A DNA stretch of 63,298 nucleotides, taken from positions 1-63,298 of the forward strand of contig CANRJD010000002.1 in NCBI GenBank assembly GCA_947630815.1, in the 5' to 3' direction. The notes beneath the pieces were generated by a model that ran no database searches, was not told the origin of the DNA, and saw only the letters and a list, made by a program, of their open reading frames with translations. Source of the DNA: an uncultured Akkermansia sp. (GTDB lineage Bacteria; Verrucomicrobiota; Verrucomicrobiia; Verrucomicrobiales; Akkermansiaceae). How positions within the stretch are numbered: the stretch's first letter is position 1; every line of letters begins with the position of its first letter. This document shows positions 49,830 to 58,976 of the stretch, in pieces. Position numbers and translations under genes: made by a program.

Positions 49830-52313
49830 ATGAATATCTCGAAAAATTGGCTCGCCGCCTACATTGATCTGGACGGTCTGAACACCGCAGAAATGGCCGA
49901 TATGCTCACCTTCGCCGGTGTGGAGGTCGAGGCCATGCACGAGCGCGGCGTGAACACCGACTTGGTGGTGGTCGCACAGGTGATGCAAAAAACACCCGTA
50001 GAGGGCAGCGATCACCTCAACGTATGCATGGTGGATGCCGGTGAAGGTTCCCTGCGTCAAATTGTATGCGGTGCACAGAATTATAAAGTGTGCGACAAGG
50101 TTCCGTGTGCCCTGCCCGGAGCCGTTTTGCCCGGTGGCTGGCAAATCAAGGAGGGGAAGATGATGGGACACGCCAGCTGCGGTATGCTGTGCGCTGCTTC
50201 TGAGTTGGGCTTGCCGGATAAGGAGCACGGTCTGTGGATTCTGCCGCAGGATTACAAAGTGGGCACTCCCGTGCGCCAGTTTACCCGCACCGATACCCTT
50301 TTCGAGCTGGAGATCACCCCGAACAGGCCGGACCTGCTCAGTCACTGGGGCATGGCGCGCGAGTTGGCAGGCATCACAGGACGATCCTTGAAGACGGATC
50401 CCGGCGATATCCTGCCTCCAACGCAGCCGGCAGGTGATGGCATTCGCCTTTCCTCCCCGGAAATCTGCCCGCTCTACACTGCTACCCGTATCAGCGGCGT
50501 AAAGATTGCTCCCTCCCCGACATGGCTTGCCGAAAGACTTATTGCCATTGGTTTGCATCCCATCAACAATGTGGTAGATATCACCAACTACTGTCTCTTT
50601 GAATTGGGTCATCCTCTTCATGCTTTTGATGCGGCTCACGTGCAAGGTGCGCTCCACATACGCCGCGCCCACTCGGCTGAGCATTTCACCAGCCTCATGG
50701 ATGTGGATTATGTGCTGCAGGAAAGCGACCTCGTCATCTCCGACGCCTCCGACCGTGCACTCGCCTTGGCCGGTGTCATGGGAGGAAAGGACTCCGGCGT
50801 CACAGAACAGACCACGGACATTATATTGGAATCTGCCTGGTTCCTGCCTTCCAGCGTACGACAGACAAGCCGCCGCCTGGGTCTGAGTTCTGATTCTTCT
50901 TACCGTTTCGAGCGCGGTGCCGCCGCTTGGAATGTTCTGCGCGCAGCGGGACGGGCTGTGCAGCTTATCTTGGAATGCGCCGGCGGCAAGGCTGAGCCTA
51001 CCGCTGTAGCAGGCCAAGCGCCCTGCACTGTGCCCGAGCATCAAGCCGCGCAAGCAACTGTCCTAGAGCAAGGATCCGGCGCCAAAGTTTTCTGCGCTCT
51101 CCCCCAAGTGCAGCTCGGTTGGAAAGAGCTAGACGTGATGACTCACGCCACGATCCCGCACATGGAAGCCGCGCGTATTCTACGCAACCTCGGTTTGAGA
51201 GAGGCAACCCCCGGCTGCTGGGATTGTCCACCTTGGCGCCTTGACTTGAAGCGTAGCTGCGACCTGCTGGAAGAAGTAGTGCGCGTGTACGGCATAGGCA
51301 ATATCCCCCCCACACGCACGGCCATCTATGTACCCGAGACGCCGCAAGACCGCGCGCACGACTTCCGCTGCGAACTCTCGCGCCACCTCGCGGGAGCCGG
51401 CTTTTGGGAAGTACAAACCTTCAAGCTTATCGCTGAACAGAGCGCTGATCCTATGATTGCCTCCGTGCAGTACGCGCTTCCCATTAAACCCCTGCAAGAA
51501 GGGGATACAATCCGCGTGGCGCTGCCTCTTTCGGAGGATCACGCTGTACTGCGTCCCTCTCTCGCACCCGGATTGCTGGCTGTGGCAGCTCGCAATCTGA
51601 ACCAGGGAATGGATGTGTTGCATTTCTTTGAATGCGGACGCGTATTCCGCAACACTGGAGGAGGCAAAGGTAAAGATATTGAATCCGAAGTATTGGGCAT
51701 CCTCATGGCCGGCAAGCTCTCCCCCTCCTGCTGGGATTCTCTGAAGCCACGTGCCGTCGAACCTCAGCATTTAGTCGCCGTGCTGGAATCCCTGCTGCCT
51801 AAGCAAACGGTTTCCATCACGCCCGCTAAGCTGGCCCGCGATGCTGCTGCACTGAGCGCCGACATCCTAATAAATGGACAATCCTGCGGCTTTATGGCTC
51901 GCGTAGCCCTCAACGTCTGCCGCACGCTGGATCTGCCGCAGAATTGCTATTATGCCGAGCTTGATCTCCGCAAGCTACAGCAGTTTGTCACCGCCCCCTT
52001 CAAGGTGAAGGAGCTTCCTCTCTACCCGGCCTCCGGACGCGATGCCACGCTGGAACTTCCTGCCACGGTGCGGCACGCCGACGTACTCAAGGCCGTGGAA
52101 TCTGCTAAGCAAAAACTGCTGGAAAGCTGCCGTCTCAAGGAAGTGTACAGCGACCCCACGGGTGAAAAATTGGCTACCGACCGCAAGGCTGTCACATACA
52201 GTTTCCTCTACCGAAAGCCCTCCGCTACCCTTACAGCGGCAGAGGTGGACACCGCGCACGGTGAGTTACTCAAGGTTCTGGCTGCAAAGTTACCTGAAGT
52301 GCGCTACCGCTAA
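49830..52313 (+). CDS. pheT: Phenylalanyl-tRNA synthetase beta subunit
   Basis: This 827-residue subunit shows the family's domain order: an N-terminal segment (MNISKNWLAAYIDLDGLNTA), an OB-fold EMAP-like tRNA-binding domain (about 40-150: VAQVMQKTPVEGSDHLNVCM), and the B3/B4 editing domain (about 210-380: NVVDITNYCLFELGHPLHAF). The B5 domain and the catalytic-like core with VRVYGIGNIPPTR follow, and a C-terminal FDX-ACB anticodon-binding domain (about 730-827: LYPASGRDATLELPATVRHA). It ends PEVRYR. It is co-transcribed with pheS. Confidence 0.97.
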   Translation: MNISKNWLAAYIDLDGLNTAEMADMLTFAGVEVEAMHERGVNTDLVVVAQVMQKTPVEGSDHLNVCMVDAGEGSLRQIVCGAQNYKVCDKVPCALPGAVLPGGWQIKEGKMMGHASCGMLCAASELGLPDKEHGLWILPQDYKVGTPVRQFTRTDTLFELEITPNRPDLLSHWGMARELAGITGRSLKTDPGDILPPTQPAGDGIRLSSPEICPLYTATRISGVKIAPSPTWLAERLIAIGLHPINNVVDITNYCLFELGHPLHAFDAAHVQGALHIRRAHSAEHFTSLMDVDYVLQESDLVISDASDRALALAGVMGGKDSGVTEQTTDIILESAWFLPSSVRQTSRRLGLSSDSSYRFERGAAAWNVLRAAGRAVQLILECAGGKAEPTAVAGQAPCTVPEHQAAQATVLEQGSGAKVFCALPQVQLGWKELDVMTHATIPHMEAARILRNLGLREATPGCWDCPPWRLDLKRSCDLLEEVVRVYGIGNIPPTRTAIYVPETPQDRAHDFRCELSRHLAGAGFWEVQTFKLIAEQSADPMIASVQYALPIKPLQEGDTIRVALPLSEDHAVLRPSLAPGLLAVAARNLNQGMDVLHFFECGRVFRNTGGGKGKDIESEVLGILMAGKLSPSCWDSLKPRAVEPQHLVAVLESLLPKQTVSITPAKLARDAAALSADILINGQSCGFMARVALNVCRTLDLPQNCYYAELDLRKLQQFVTAPFKVKELPLYPASGRDATLELPATVRHADVLKAVESAKQKLLESCRLKEVYSDPTGEKLATDRKAVTYSFLYRKPSATLTAAEVDTAHGELLKVLAAKLPEVRYR

Positions 52314-52324
52314 TGTGTGGCACC

Positions 52325-52600
52325 ACATCCGTACCAAGAAAAAGCACCCCCGATGGGTCATGCAGCAACCGTAGGCTGCCGCCCATGTACGATGTACGAG
52401 GTACGATGTACGATTTGAATGCTAGCGCGTTACACGCGAAATTGCCGAGCCATAGGCGACAAAATGCCGCCCATGTACGATGTTGGATGTACGATTTATT
52501 AATAATGTGCGCGTTGCGCAGATTTTTTTCGGATCATTAATGTACGCTGAGATTCCTTTAGAGCCATCATCATAATGACCACTGGTTAATGGGTTTGCCC
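52325..52600. repeat. Mosaic repeat downstream of pheT, including a truncated MITE-like copy
   Basis: No gene. It runs from the lead-in CCAAGAAAAAGCACCCCCGA (52334), a GCAACCGTAGGCTGCCGCCC segment and heptamers (52386-52415), through TAGCGCGTTACACGCGAAAT, a second heptamer pair (52477-52495) and ATTAATAATGTGCGCGTTGC. It ends at CATCATCATAATGACC and a variant end AATGGGTTTGCCCT (52588-52601). The middle segment of the 240-bp element is missing. Confidence 0.7.
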
Positions 52601-52616
52601 TAGGGCAGGCGGTTGT

Positions 52617-54959
52617 TTAATCCTTTGAGGCGCGTTCGCGGACTTCTTCCAGCGTCTTATTAGCCTCCTTCTCCATACGGACAGCACGTTTATCATCGCC
52701 GGCGCGATGCCAACATTCTGCGATACGGTTCATCACATTGGCCTCCTTTTTCACCGCAAAAAAGTCATTTGACTCGAAGGCCCTCTTTGAGAAAAACCCG
52801 GTGGCCTCCTTAGCGCATGTGCGCCATATACTACTAATGGTATAATCTTTACGTCTCTGATCCAGCTCTTCCTTTTTCCGAATCTTCTGCTCGCACTCTT
52901 CCAGCGAGCTCATATACAGCTGCAGCAGCTTGTCAAACACTTCGGCATCATTGACGTAATCGCGCATGTATCCCTTGAAGAACGTCGCCATGGCACCATA
53001 ATTCTCCTCCTTCACAAAGATATCCACCTGTCGCTTCAGCATATCCTGGACTAGATCCAGCCGCCCGTCTTTCACCAACTCTCCCACCTTTTTACTGCTT
53101 TTTTTCAATGCATACATGCGCACGTTTTCGTTCTTGCCCTCTATCAAGTGATCATTTTGCACCTGCTGGGCCAAATCTATCAACTCCGAGTTCTTTTTTC
53201 CCTGCTTAGTAAGAGCAATAAACAGACGCTGCCAAGTCACGCGCTTGATATCGTCTTGCTCACAACGCTCCATCGTGTCCACCAAATTACGCCAGCCGGA
53301 CGTCAGGTATGGGTAGGCCATCGTCACGTAACGTGCGCTGTTCATCGCCTGTGTGGGTAAGTTGCACCTGTTCAAGTAGTCTGCCAGCAGCATGCAGTTG
53401 CCGGCTACTTCCATCTTGTCCGGGGTCAATCGCTTATCCTTCCCTACCAACACAGACTCGTGCATTTCCAGCCCGGAGCACGGGTTCTTGTAGCGGCCGG
53501 AGCTGTAGCCCACCGACCCCGCAACAGTCCATTCCCCGTCAGCTGTCATCAACCCCACCCACGCATGCGGCCCACGATCACCATCCCCGACAAAAATGAC
53601 CGCCGGTATTCCCAAACATTTGGCAGTGTTGGCACAGAAATAGGCTTGGTCGGCACAAATGCCCCCCTCCTCTTCAATTTCCTCGAATGTGTAGTGATCG
53701 TATGGATCCAGTCCTGAGGTTGCTCGCTTCATCAAATACTTAATGTGCCCGTACGCCTCCCCCCAGCTTGAGCGTTTGTATTTAATGTTGCGCTTCGCCC
53801 AACGAACCTCGGAAAGTGGCAAACGCATGTCCACCACATACATTAAATCCGATATGCTAAGTTTCTTAATATCTGTTCGCAATGCATTGATAGTATCCTG
53901 CTGACAAAAGTAGTCGAAGAGTTCTTGGACGCTCATCAGAGGTTCATCAAAATCACGCAACTTACCGGGGGAATTCACGACATCCTCGCTCAGCAGAGAA
54001 CATGCTGCAGCCAAGTTCAGGTATTGCACGCGCTTCTTTTCATCCGCGCGTTTCCACAACTCATAGAAAGTTTTGAGCACGCGTGGAAAATCTTCCTCCC
54101 TACCGTTATTTTGTGCGAAGGCTTGCAACAACCTATGCAGTGGTTTCGTTTTATCCAACAACAACCACCGCACAAATTGATCGGGAGAGTTTTTTCCTCG
54201 CTCCCCACGCAATCTTCCCGGCTTCACAAAATGATCCAGTCTCTCCGCTCCCACTAAACGCGCCATGTAGCACAGTTCCACAGCATCAATCAGCAGCTTT
54301 GCGTTCTTATACGATGTGTAAATCAAGCGTTGGTCAGTGATGATTTCGGGTATTGCCTCGCGTATCTTCTCTTCCAAAATAGGGGTCAATACGCTCACCT
54401 CCCCTCGTTCAAGCATGCGATTGATCCACGTTTTCCAAAGCGCTTGGGTCTCAATTGTTCCTGACCCCCTGAGCAATTTGAGTTCTTCCGTGTACACATT
54501 TTCCTTCACGATAGGCTTCGGCGGTTTCGGTGTATCCTGACTTGTGCGCGAAACAATATCCTTATCATCGCTTGATTCAGTCGATTCCTCCTCTGCCGGG
54601 ATCGGTGTGGTATCCTCTGTAACATCCTGCTGACTCGTTTTGTCGGGCTCCTGTGTAGGGGTGGGTTCCTCCACGGTCTCCTGATCCACAGGCTGTTCGT
54701 CAAGCGTTGTATCCTGATCCTCTTGCGCATCTTCCTCTTGAATCGATTGATCCTGTTGGGCGGAATCCTGCTGCATACCCTCCTTCGCCGTTTCTGATCT
54801 CTCAGTTTCCTGCCTCTCTTCCGTCGCCGATTCCCGGAGGACGTAGTTTAACCCGCCAACTACTCCTCCGATCAGCAGCAACACCACTGCGCTGATCACG
54901 GGAACCATGCTCCGCGCTCTTTCGCGTTTGCCATGTTTTCTGACGTGTCGTTTTCTCAT
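52617..54959 (-). CDS. Membrane-anchored transglutaminase-like protein (paralogue 1)
   Basis: This 780-residue protein has a basic N-terminus, one membrane helix near 20-40 (VPVISAVVLLLIGGVVGGLN) and an acidic Glu/Gln/Asp/Thr-rich linker to about 150. A mainly helical extracytoplasmic part follows. A papain/transglutaminase-like core lies in the middle, with catalytic Cys C435 (EEGGICADQAYFC) and His H465 (GPHAWVGLMTADGEW, the Asp probably in TADGEW). The C-terminal 300 residues are helical, TPR-like. It is clearly a paralogue of the next gene upstream, with the same Cys-to-His spacing of 30. Possible roles are protein crosslinking or proteolysis in the envelope; the function is unknown. It has its own -10 box. 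Confidence 0.8.
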   Translation of the reverse strand: MRKRHVRKHGKRERARSMVPVISAVVLLLIGGVVGGLNYVLRESATEERQETERSETAKEGMQQDSAQQDQSIQEEDAQEDQDTTLDEQPVDQETVEEPTPTQEPDKTSQQDVTEDTTPIPAEEESTESSDDKDIVSRTSQDTPKPPKPIVKENVYTEELKLLRGSGTIETQALWKTWINRMLERGEVSVLTPILEEKIREAIPEIITDQRLIYTSYKNAKLLIDAVELCYMARLVGAERLDHFVKPGRLRGERGKNSPDQFVRWLLLDKTKPLHRLLQAFAQNNGREEDFPRVLKTFYELWKRADEKKRVQYLNLAAACSLLSEDVVNSPGKLRDFDEPLMSVQELFDYFCQQDTINALRTDIKKLSISDLMYVVDMRLPLSEVRWAKRNIKYKRSSWGEAYGHIKYLMKRATSGLDPYDHYTFEEIEEEGGICADQAYFCANTAKCLGIPAVIFVGDGDRGPHAWVGLMTADGEWTVAGSVGYSSGRYKNPCSGLEMHESVLVGKDKRLTPDKMEVAGNCMLLADYLNRCNLPTQAMNSARYVTMAYPYLTSGWRNLVDTMERCEQDDIKRVTWQRLFIALTKQGKKNSELIDLAQQVQNDHLIEGKNENVRMYALKKSSKKVGELVKDGRLDLVQDMLKRQVDIFVKEENYGAMATFFKGYMRDYVNDAEVFDKLLQLYMSSLEECEQKIRKKEELDQRRKDYTISSIWRTCAKEATGFFSKRAFESNDFFAVKKEANVMNRIAECWHRAGDDKRAVRMEKEANKTLEEVRERASKD

Positions 54960-54965
54960 GATTGA

Positions 54966-54994
54966 ATTATAACAGTCTATTCTATTGCTAGGAA
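54966..54994 (-). promoter_or_regulatory. Predicted promoter of paralogue 1 (TTCCTA-17-TATAAT)
   Basis: Perfect minus-strand TATAAT (54971-54966) six bases before the ATG. The -35 (TTCCTA, 54994-54989) is weak. It would give a leaderless transcript. Confidence 0.55.
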
Positions 54995-55047
54995 GTAAAA
55001 ACTGCGACGTGCTCTACTTGGTGGACGCCGAAGGAGTGGATAAAAAG

Positions 55048-57621
55048 TCACCGGTTTCCACTGTCCATCGGCCCAATCTTTTTACCGGTATTGCGTTTGC
55101 GACTTTCCTGGAGGCGTTCTTCAGCGGTTGTTTCTAACCGCTGGGCACGCTTATCATCCCCACCGAGTCGCCAACACTCTGCTATGCTGTGCATAATGCC
55201 AGCATCTTTCTGGATGACAAGAAACTCGTCTTTGCTGAAGGCGTTCTTGACAAAAGTGCTTTCCGCATCCTTCGCACACGCACGCCACATGGTGCAAATT
55301 GTGTCTTTTTTTACCCTGTCACTGATTTCTTGATTGCCTTCTACCTTCTCAGAGCATATCTCCAGCATGCGTACATAAAGTTCTAGCATTTCGCCGAAAG
55401 TGTAAGAAAGCGCACCGTAGTCCTTAAATGCCCCCTTAAAAAACGAAGCAAGCCCGCGGTAATCTCCACGCTCCGCATATATGATCGTCTGCCGTTCCAT
55501 GCTTTCAATGGCCAAGTCTGTGCGACCAGCCTGTATCAGTTCGCCGAGCTTGCGCGAGCCCTGCTTGAGTGCATTCATCTTCACGTTGTCTTTCTTTCCC
55601 TCCATCACATGGTTCACCTGGATATACTGCGCCAGATCCATCAGTTCCATATTTTTTTTGCTCTGATGTCCTAACTCCAGATATAACCGAAGCCATGCCG
55701 TTGTGGATACCACCTGACTGCCACACTTTTCCATCACGTCCACATAATTTTGCCACGACGAAGTGAGCTGCGGATAGGCCTGCGTCACGTATCGCGCACC
55801 CCCCATCGCTTCCTGTTGGCAACCAACAAGGCATAGATAATTTGAAAGCACCATGCAATCCCCGGCAGGTTCCCGCCGTTCCGGCGTCAATTTCGGGTCT
55901 CTATCCAGCAACACGGATTCGTGCAGCATCCGCCCGGAGCATGGGTCTTCAAACCGCCCGGTCTTGTAGTCGTACGACCCGGTAATAGTCCAGCCCTCCT
56001 TATCTGAGGTGTAGAGTGCGACCCAGGCATGTGGTCCGTGGTCACCATCGCCCGTGATGATGACAGCAGGTAGTCCACGCGTTTTGGCAGATGCGGCACA
56101 ATAATACGCTTGATCACGACACACACCGCCCTTCTCCCTGATCTCCCCAAAGGTGTAGAGCTTGTAAGGATCCACATCCTGCGTAACACGCTCCATGATG
56201 TACTCAATGCTCGTGTACGTCGCCCCCCAATTTTTCCGCTCGTAATTGAGATTTCTCTTCACCCACTCAAATTCCGACATTGGCAAGCGCACATCCACCA
56301 CATGCAGCAGCTCCGCCACCCCCAGCTTCCATATATTGGTCAGCAGCGCATTTTTGATATCACGAGTACGGTAATAATCGTATAGCTCCGGAATATCCAA
56401 AAGGTGCTCATCCGGTATTCGCAACTTTCCGCGACTATGCGCCACTTCCGCACGTACAAGTGAGCAGGCGATAGCCAAGTTCATATAGCGCACTCGATCG
56501 CGCTTCGAAGCTCGCTTCCACAACTCATAAAACACGTTGAACACACGGGGAAATTCCTCCCCCTTCCCGGAATTGAAGGCAAACTCCTGCAGCAGGCGGT
56601 GCAGTGGACGTGACCGATCCATGAGCAGCCACTGCATAAATTTCTTCGGCGGTGTGTTGGAAGTTTCTCCACGCTCTTTTTCGGATCGAATAAACGAATC
56701 TAGTTTCTCCGCCCCCACCAGCCTAGCCATATAGCACAGCTCCACTGCATTCATCAGTGTACGCGATTTTTTGTAGGATGTGTAGTTGAGACGCTCTCCG
56801 GCAATGAGTTTTGGAGCAATCCCGCGCAATTTTGCCTCGAGCACAGGAACCAGCTCGCCCACTTTCGCACCAGTAATCATGCGATCCATCCACTTCTGCC
56901 AAATCGCACGTTGCTCTGCCCCTTCCGACCCTCTACCGTACAACAATAGATTCTCCGTAAAGTCACTGGAGGCGACAGGGGACTCATTGGGCGTCTGCTC
57001 CGCCGGAGGCTCCTCTTCATGATTATCATCTTTGGAAGGATCTTCGCCCTCTATCCTCTCGACTGTGGCGTGATCATCAACGGACGGTTGCTCCGCGACA
57101 TGCCCCGTCGCACTTTCGCCGGTTTCCTCCGAGTTTGTCGGTTGGTCCCCATTCTCGGAAGTCTGCCCGGCACCCGAAACGCTCTCTTCTCCCGAAGCGG
57201 GATCCGACTCCATAAAAGAAGCAAGCTCTCGCAAATACATTTCTATAAGTGCTCCTTCTGAATCTTGGCGAGAAGAGGATTTCTGAACCTCTGCACCAGC
57301 AGCCAAGGGCGTCTCACCCACCGGTGTCTTATCTCCGACCGACAATTTAGCTTCTTGTCCATCAATTGTTTGCAATCCATCTTCCCGATTTTCCTCCACC
57401 ACTTGACTCTCTTTCTTTCTCGCCTTCTTTTCCTTCATTACCTTTTTTGCCGTTCCGGATCTACCTGCTTTTGATGTGACTACAGTATTAAGCTCATCCT
57501 CACCGGACACAAAAAACACTCCAACGACTACGGCCAGCAACGTCAAGCCGCACGCCAACGCAACGGATACTACCCACTTTTTTCCTAGCTTGTTCTTTGC
57601 TCTACGTTGCGCCTTACTCAT
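55048..57621 (-). CDS. Membrane-anchored transglutaminase-like protein (paralogue 2)
   Basis: This 857-residue protein has the same layout as its downstream neighbour: basic start (MSKAQRRAKNKLGKK), membrane helix (VSVALACGLTLLAVVVGVFF), long acidic linker (about 45-210), helical region, transglutaminase-like core and helical C-terminus. The catalytic pair is C501 (KGGVCRDQAYYC) and H531 (GPHAWVALYTSDKEGW). The core blocks (PAVI-GDGD-GPHAWV, PCSG-M-HESVL) are shared almost word for word between the two proteins. The ATG at 57621 is chosen over 57648 because the promoter's -10 box lies between them. The two genes are tandem duplicates with separate promoters. Confidence 0.8.
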   Translation of the reverse strand: MSKAQRRAKNKLGKKWVVSVALACGLTLLAVVVGVFFVSGEDELNTVVTSKAGRSGTAKKVMKEKKARKKESQVVEENREDGLQTIDGQEAKLSVGDKTPVGETPLAAGAEVQKSSSRQDSEGALIEMYLRELASFMESDPASGEESVSGAGQTSENGDQPTNSEETGESATGHVAEQPSVDDHATVERIEGEDPSKDDNHEEEPPAEQTPNESPVASSDFTENLLLYGRGSEGAEQRAIWQKWMDRMITGAKVGELVPVLEAKLRGIAPKLIAGERLNYTSYKKSRTLMNAVELCYMARLVGAEKLDSFIRSEKERGETSNTPPKKFMQWLLMDRSRPLHRLLQEFAFNSGKGEEFPRVFNVFYELWKRASKRDRVRYMNLAIACSLVRAEVAHSRGKLRIPDEHLLDIPELYDYYRTRDIKNALLTNIWKLGVAELLHVVDVRLPMSEFEWVKRNLNYERKNWGATYTSIEYIMERVTQDVDPYKLYTFGEIREKGGVCRDQAYYCAASAKTRGLPAVIITGDGDHGPHAWVALYTSDKEGWTITGSYDYKTGRFEDPCSGRMLHESVLLDRDPKLTPERREPAGDCMVLSNYLCLVGCQQEAMGGARYVTQAYPQLTSSWQNYVDVMEKCGSQVVSTTAWLRLYLELGHQSKKNMELMDLAQYIQVNHVMEGKKDNVKMNALKQGSRKLGELIQAGRTDLAIESMERQTIIYAERGDYRGLASFFKGAFKDYGALSYTFGEMLELYVRMLEICSEKVEGNQEISDRVKKDTICTMWRACAKDAESTFVKNAFSKDEFLVIQKDAGIMHSIAECWRLGGDDKRAQRLETTAEERLQESRKRNTGKKIGPMDSGNR

Positions 57622-57627
57622 GCGAAA

Positions 57628-57656
57628 ATTATAAAGTTTATTCCACACATTGGAAA
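57628..57656 (-). promoter_or_regulatory. Predicted promoter of paralogue 2 (TTTCCA-17-TATAAT)
   Basis: Minus-strand TTTCCA (57656-57651), 17 bases, perfect TATAAT (57633-57628), six bases before the ATG, the same geometry as paralogue 1. Confidence 0.6.
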
Positions 57657-57671
57657 GTTAAAAAAACAGTT

Positions 57672-58976
57672 TCAGCGGATTTTCCGGAGAGAAGCAGGAA
57701 GAATGCGAAGCTGGTCGCGATACTTGGCAATGGTGCGGCGAGCAACCGTGATTCCTCGCCCGGCAAGGAGCTTCTCGATCGCCGCATCGCTGAGGGGTGC
57801 AGCGGGGTTTTCCGCATCAATAAGCGCCCGAATTTGCGCCCTGATACTCACGCTGGTGTGGTTTTCGCCATCCGTCGACGGCAAGGCAGCGGTAAAGAAA
57901 ATGCGCAGTTCATACACGCCGTACTCACAACGCAAGTACTTTCCGTTCACAGCTCGCGAGACAGTAGAGGTGTGCATCTGCGTAGCTTCAGCGATCTCTT
58001 CCATGCGCAACGGGAGCATATTTGATGGTCCGCGCAGGAAAAAATCGCGCTGCCGTTCCACAATAGCTCGAGCAACAGCAAGAATCGTCTCTTGGCGCTT
58101 TTCAATAGCTCGAATGAGCTCCCGTCCCTCGCGAAAGCATTGGGAAAGATAGCGACGCAACTCCGCTTTATCACTCTGCTCAGCGAGCATCTCCCGGTAT
58201 TGTGCCGACAACGCAAGGTGAGGCACCATCTCACCACTGAGACTCACGGAGAGCTCCTTTCCCCGGCGCAGCACGATGATGTCCGGTGCGCCAATGGGCT
58301 GCTCGACGGTTGAGAATGAACTCCCGGGATCCGGATTGAGGCGCGAGATACGGTGCACAGCGATGCCGATAGATTCTTCATTCACGCCGAGAGCACGCGC
58401 AATTTGCGGGAACCGATGGCGCGTGAGGTCGTCCCAACATTCGTTGACGATACGGTAAGCGAGGCTCTTTTCTTCACCCTCGCGACGCAACTGCAGGAGT
58501 AAACTTTCTCTCAAATCAGAAGCTCCTACACCGGCCGGTTCCAAATCCTGCACCACTTGTAGCGCCTTGCGCAATCTCGCCTCAGGTAGGCCAAGCATTT
58601 CCGGCGATTCTGTGAAAAAACCGTGTGTATCTAGGCGCTCAATGAGTGCGAGTGTATCTTGCTCCAGCACGCGCGGCAAGGCACTCTGCAACACCTGTTC
58701 CTCTAAGTGGGCGCTCAGCGTCGTCTGCTGCGGAAGCGACTCCATCATGGAAGCGTGTCGCTCTGATGCTTCATAATCCGGGGGCGGCAGGACATCATCC
58801 TCCGGTGGCGGTGCTTCGACCTCCTCGAGAGCCGGGTTGCTGTTGAGCGCATGCGTGGCCATCTGCGTCAATTCAGCCTGCGTGGCCTGCAGAGCACGTA
58901 AAAAAAGTTGCATGGACGCCCCCATCACCATGCTCTGTCGCATTCCTTGCGCTAACTGTGGATTCCCCGAATTCAT
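57672..58976 (-). CDS. rpoN: RNA polymerase sigma-54 factor RpoN
   Basis: This 434-residue sigma factor needs AAA+ activators to open promoters with -24/-12 elements. Region I is the Gln/Leu-rich start (MRQSMVMGASMQLFLRALQA). A short acidic region II (PPPEDDVLPPPDYEASE) follows. The core-binding and -12-binding regions include LPPEAR-like helices and the HTH around MHTSTVSRAVNGKYLRCEYG. The RpoN box that contacts the -24 element is ARRTIAKYRDQL near the end. It overlaps dnaG by four bases (ATGA). No enhancer-binding activator is in the window. Confidence 0.96.
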   Translation of the reverse strand: MNSGNPQLAQGMRQSMVMGASMQLFLRALQATQAELTQMATHALNSNPALEEVEAPPPEDDVLPPPDYEASERHASMMESLPQQTTLSAHLEEQVLQSALPRVLEQDTLALIERLDTHGFFTESPEMLGLPEARLRKALQVVQDLEPAGVGASDLRESLLLQLRREGEEKSLAYRIVNECWDDLTRHRFPQIARALGVNEESIGIAVHRISRLNPDPGSSFSTVEQPIGAPDIIVLRRGKELSVSLSGEMVPHLALSAQYREMLAEQSDKAELRRYLSQCFREGRELIRAIEKRQETILAVARAIVERQRDFFLRGPSNMLPLRMEEIAEATQMHTSTVSRAVNGKYLRCEYGVYELRIFFTAALPSTDGENHTSVSIRAQIRALIDAENPAAPLSDAAIEKLLAGRGITVARRTIAKYRDQLRILPASLRKIR

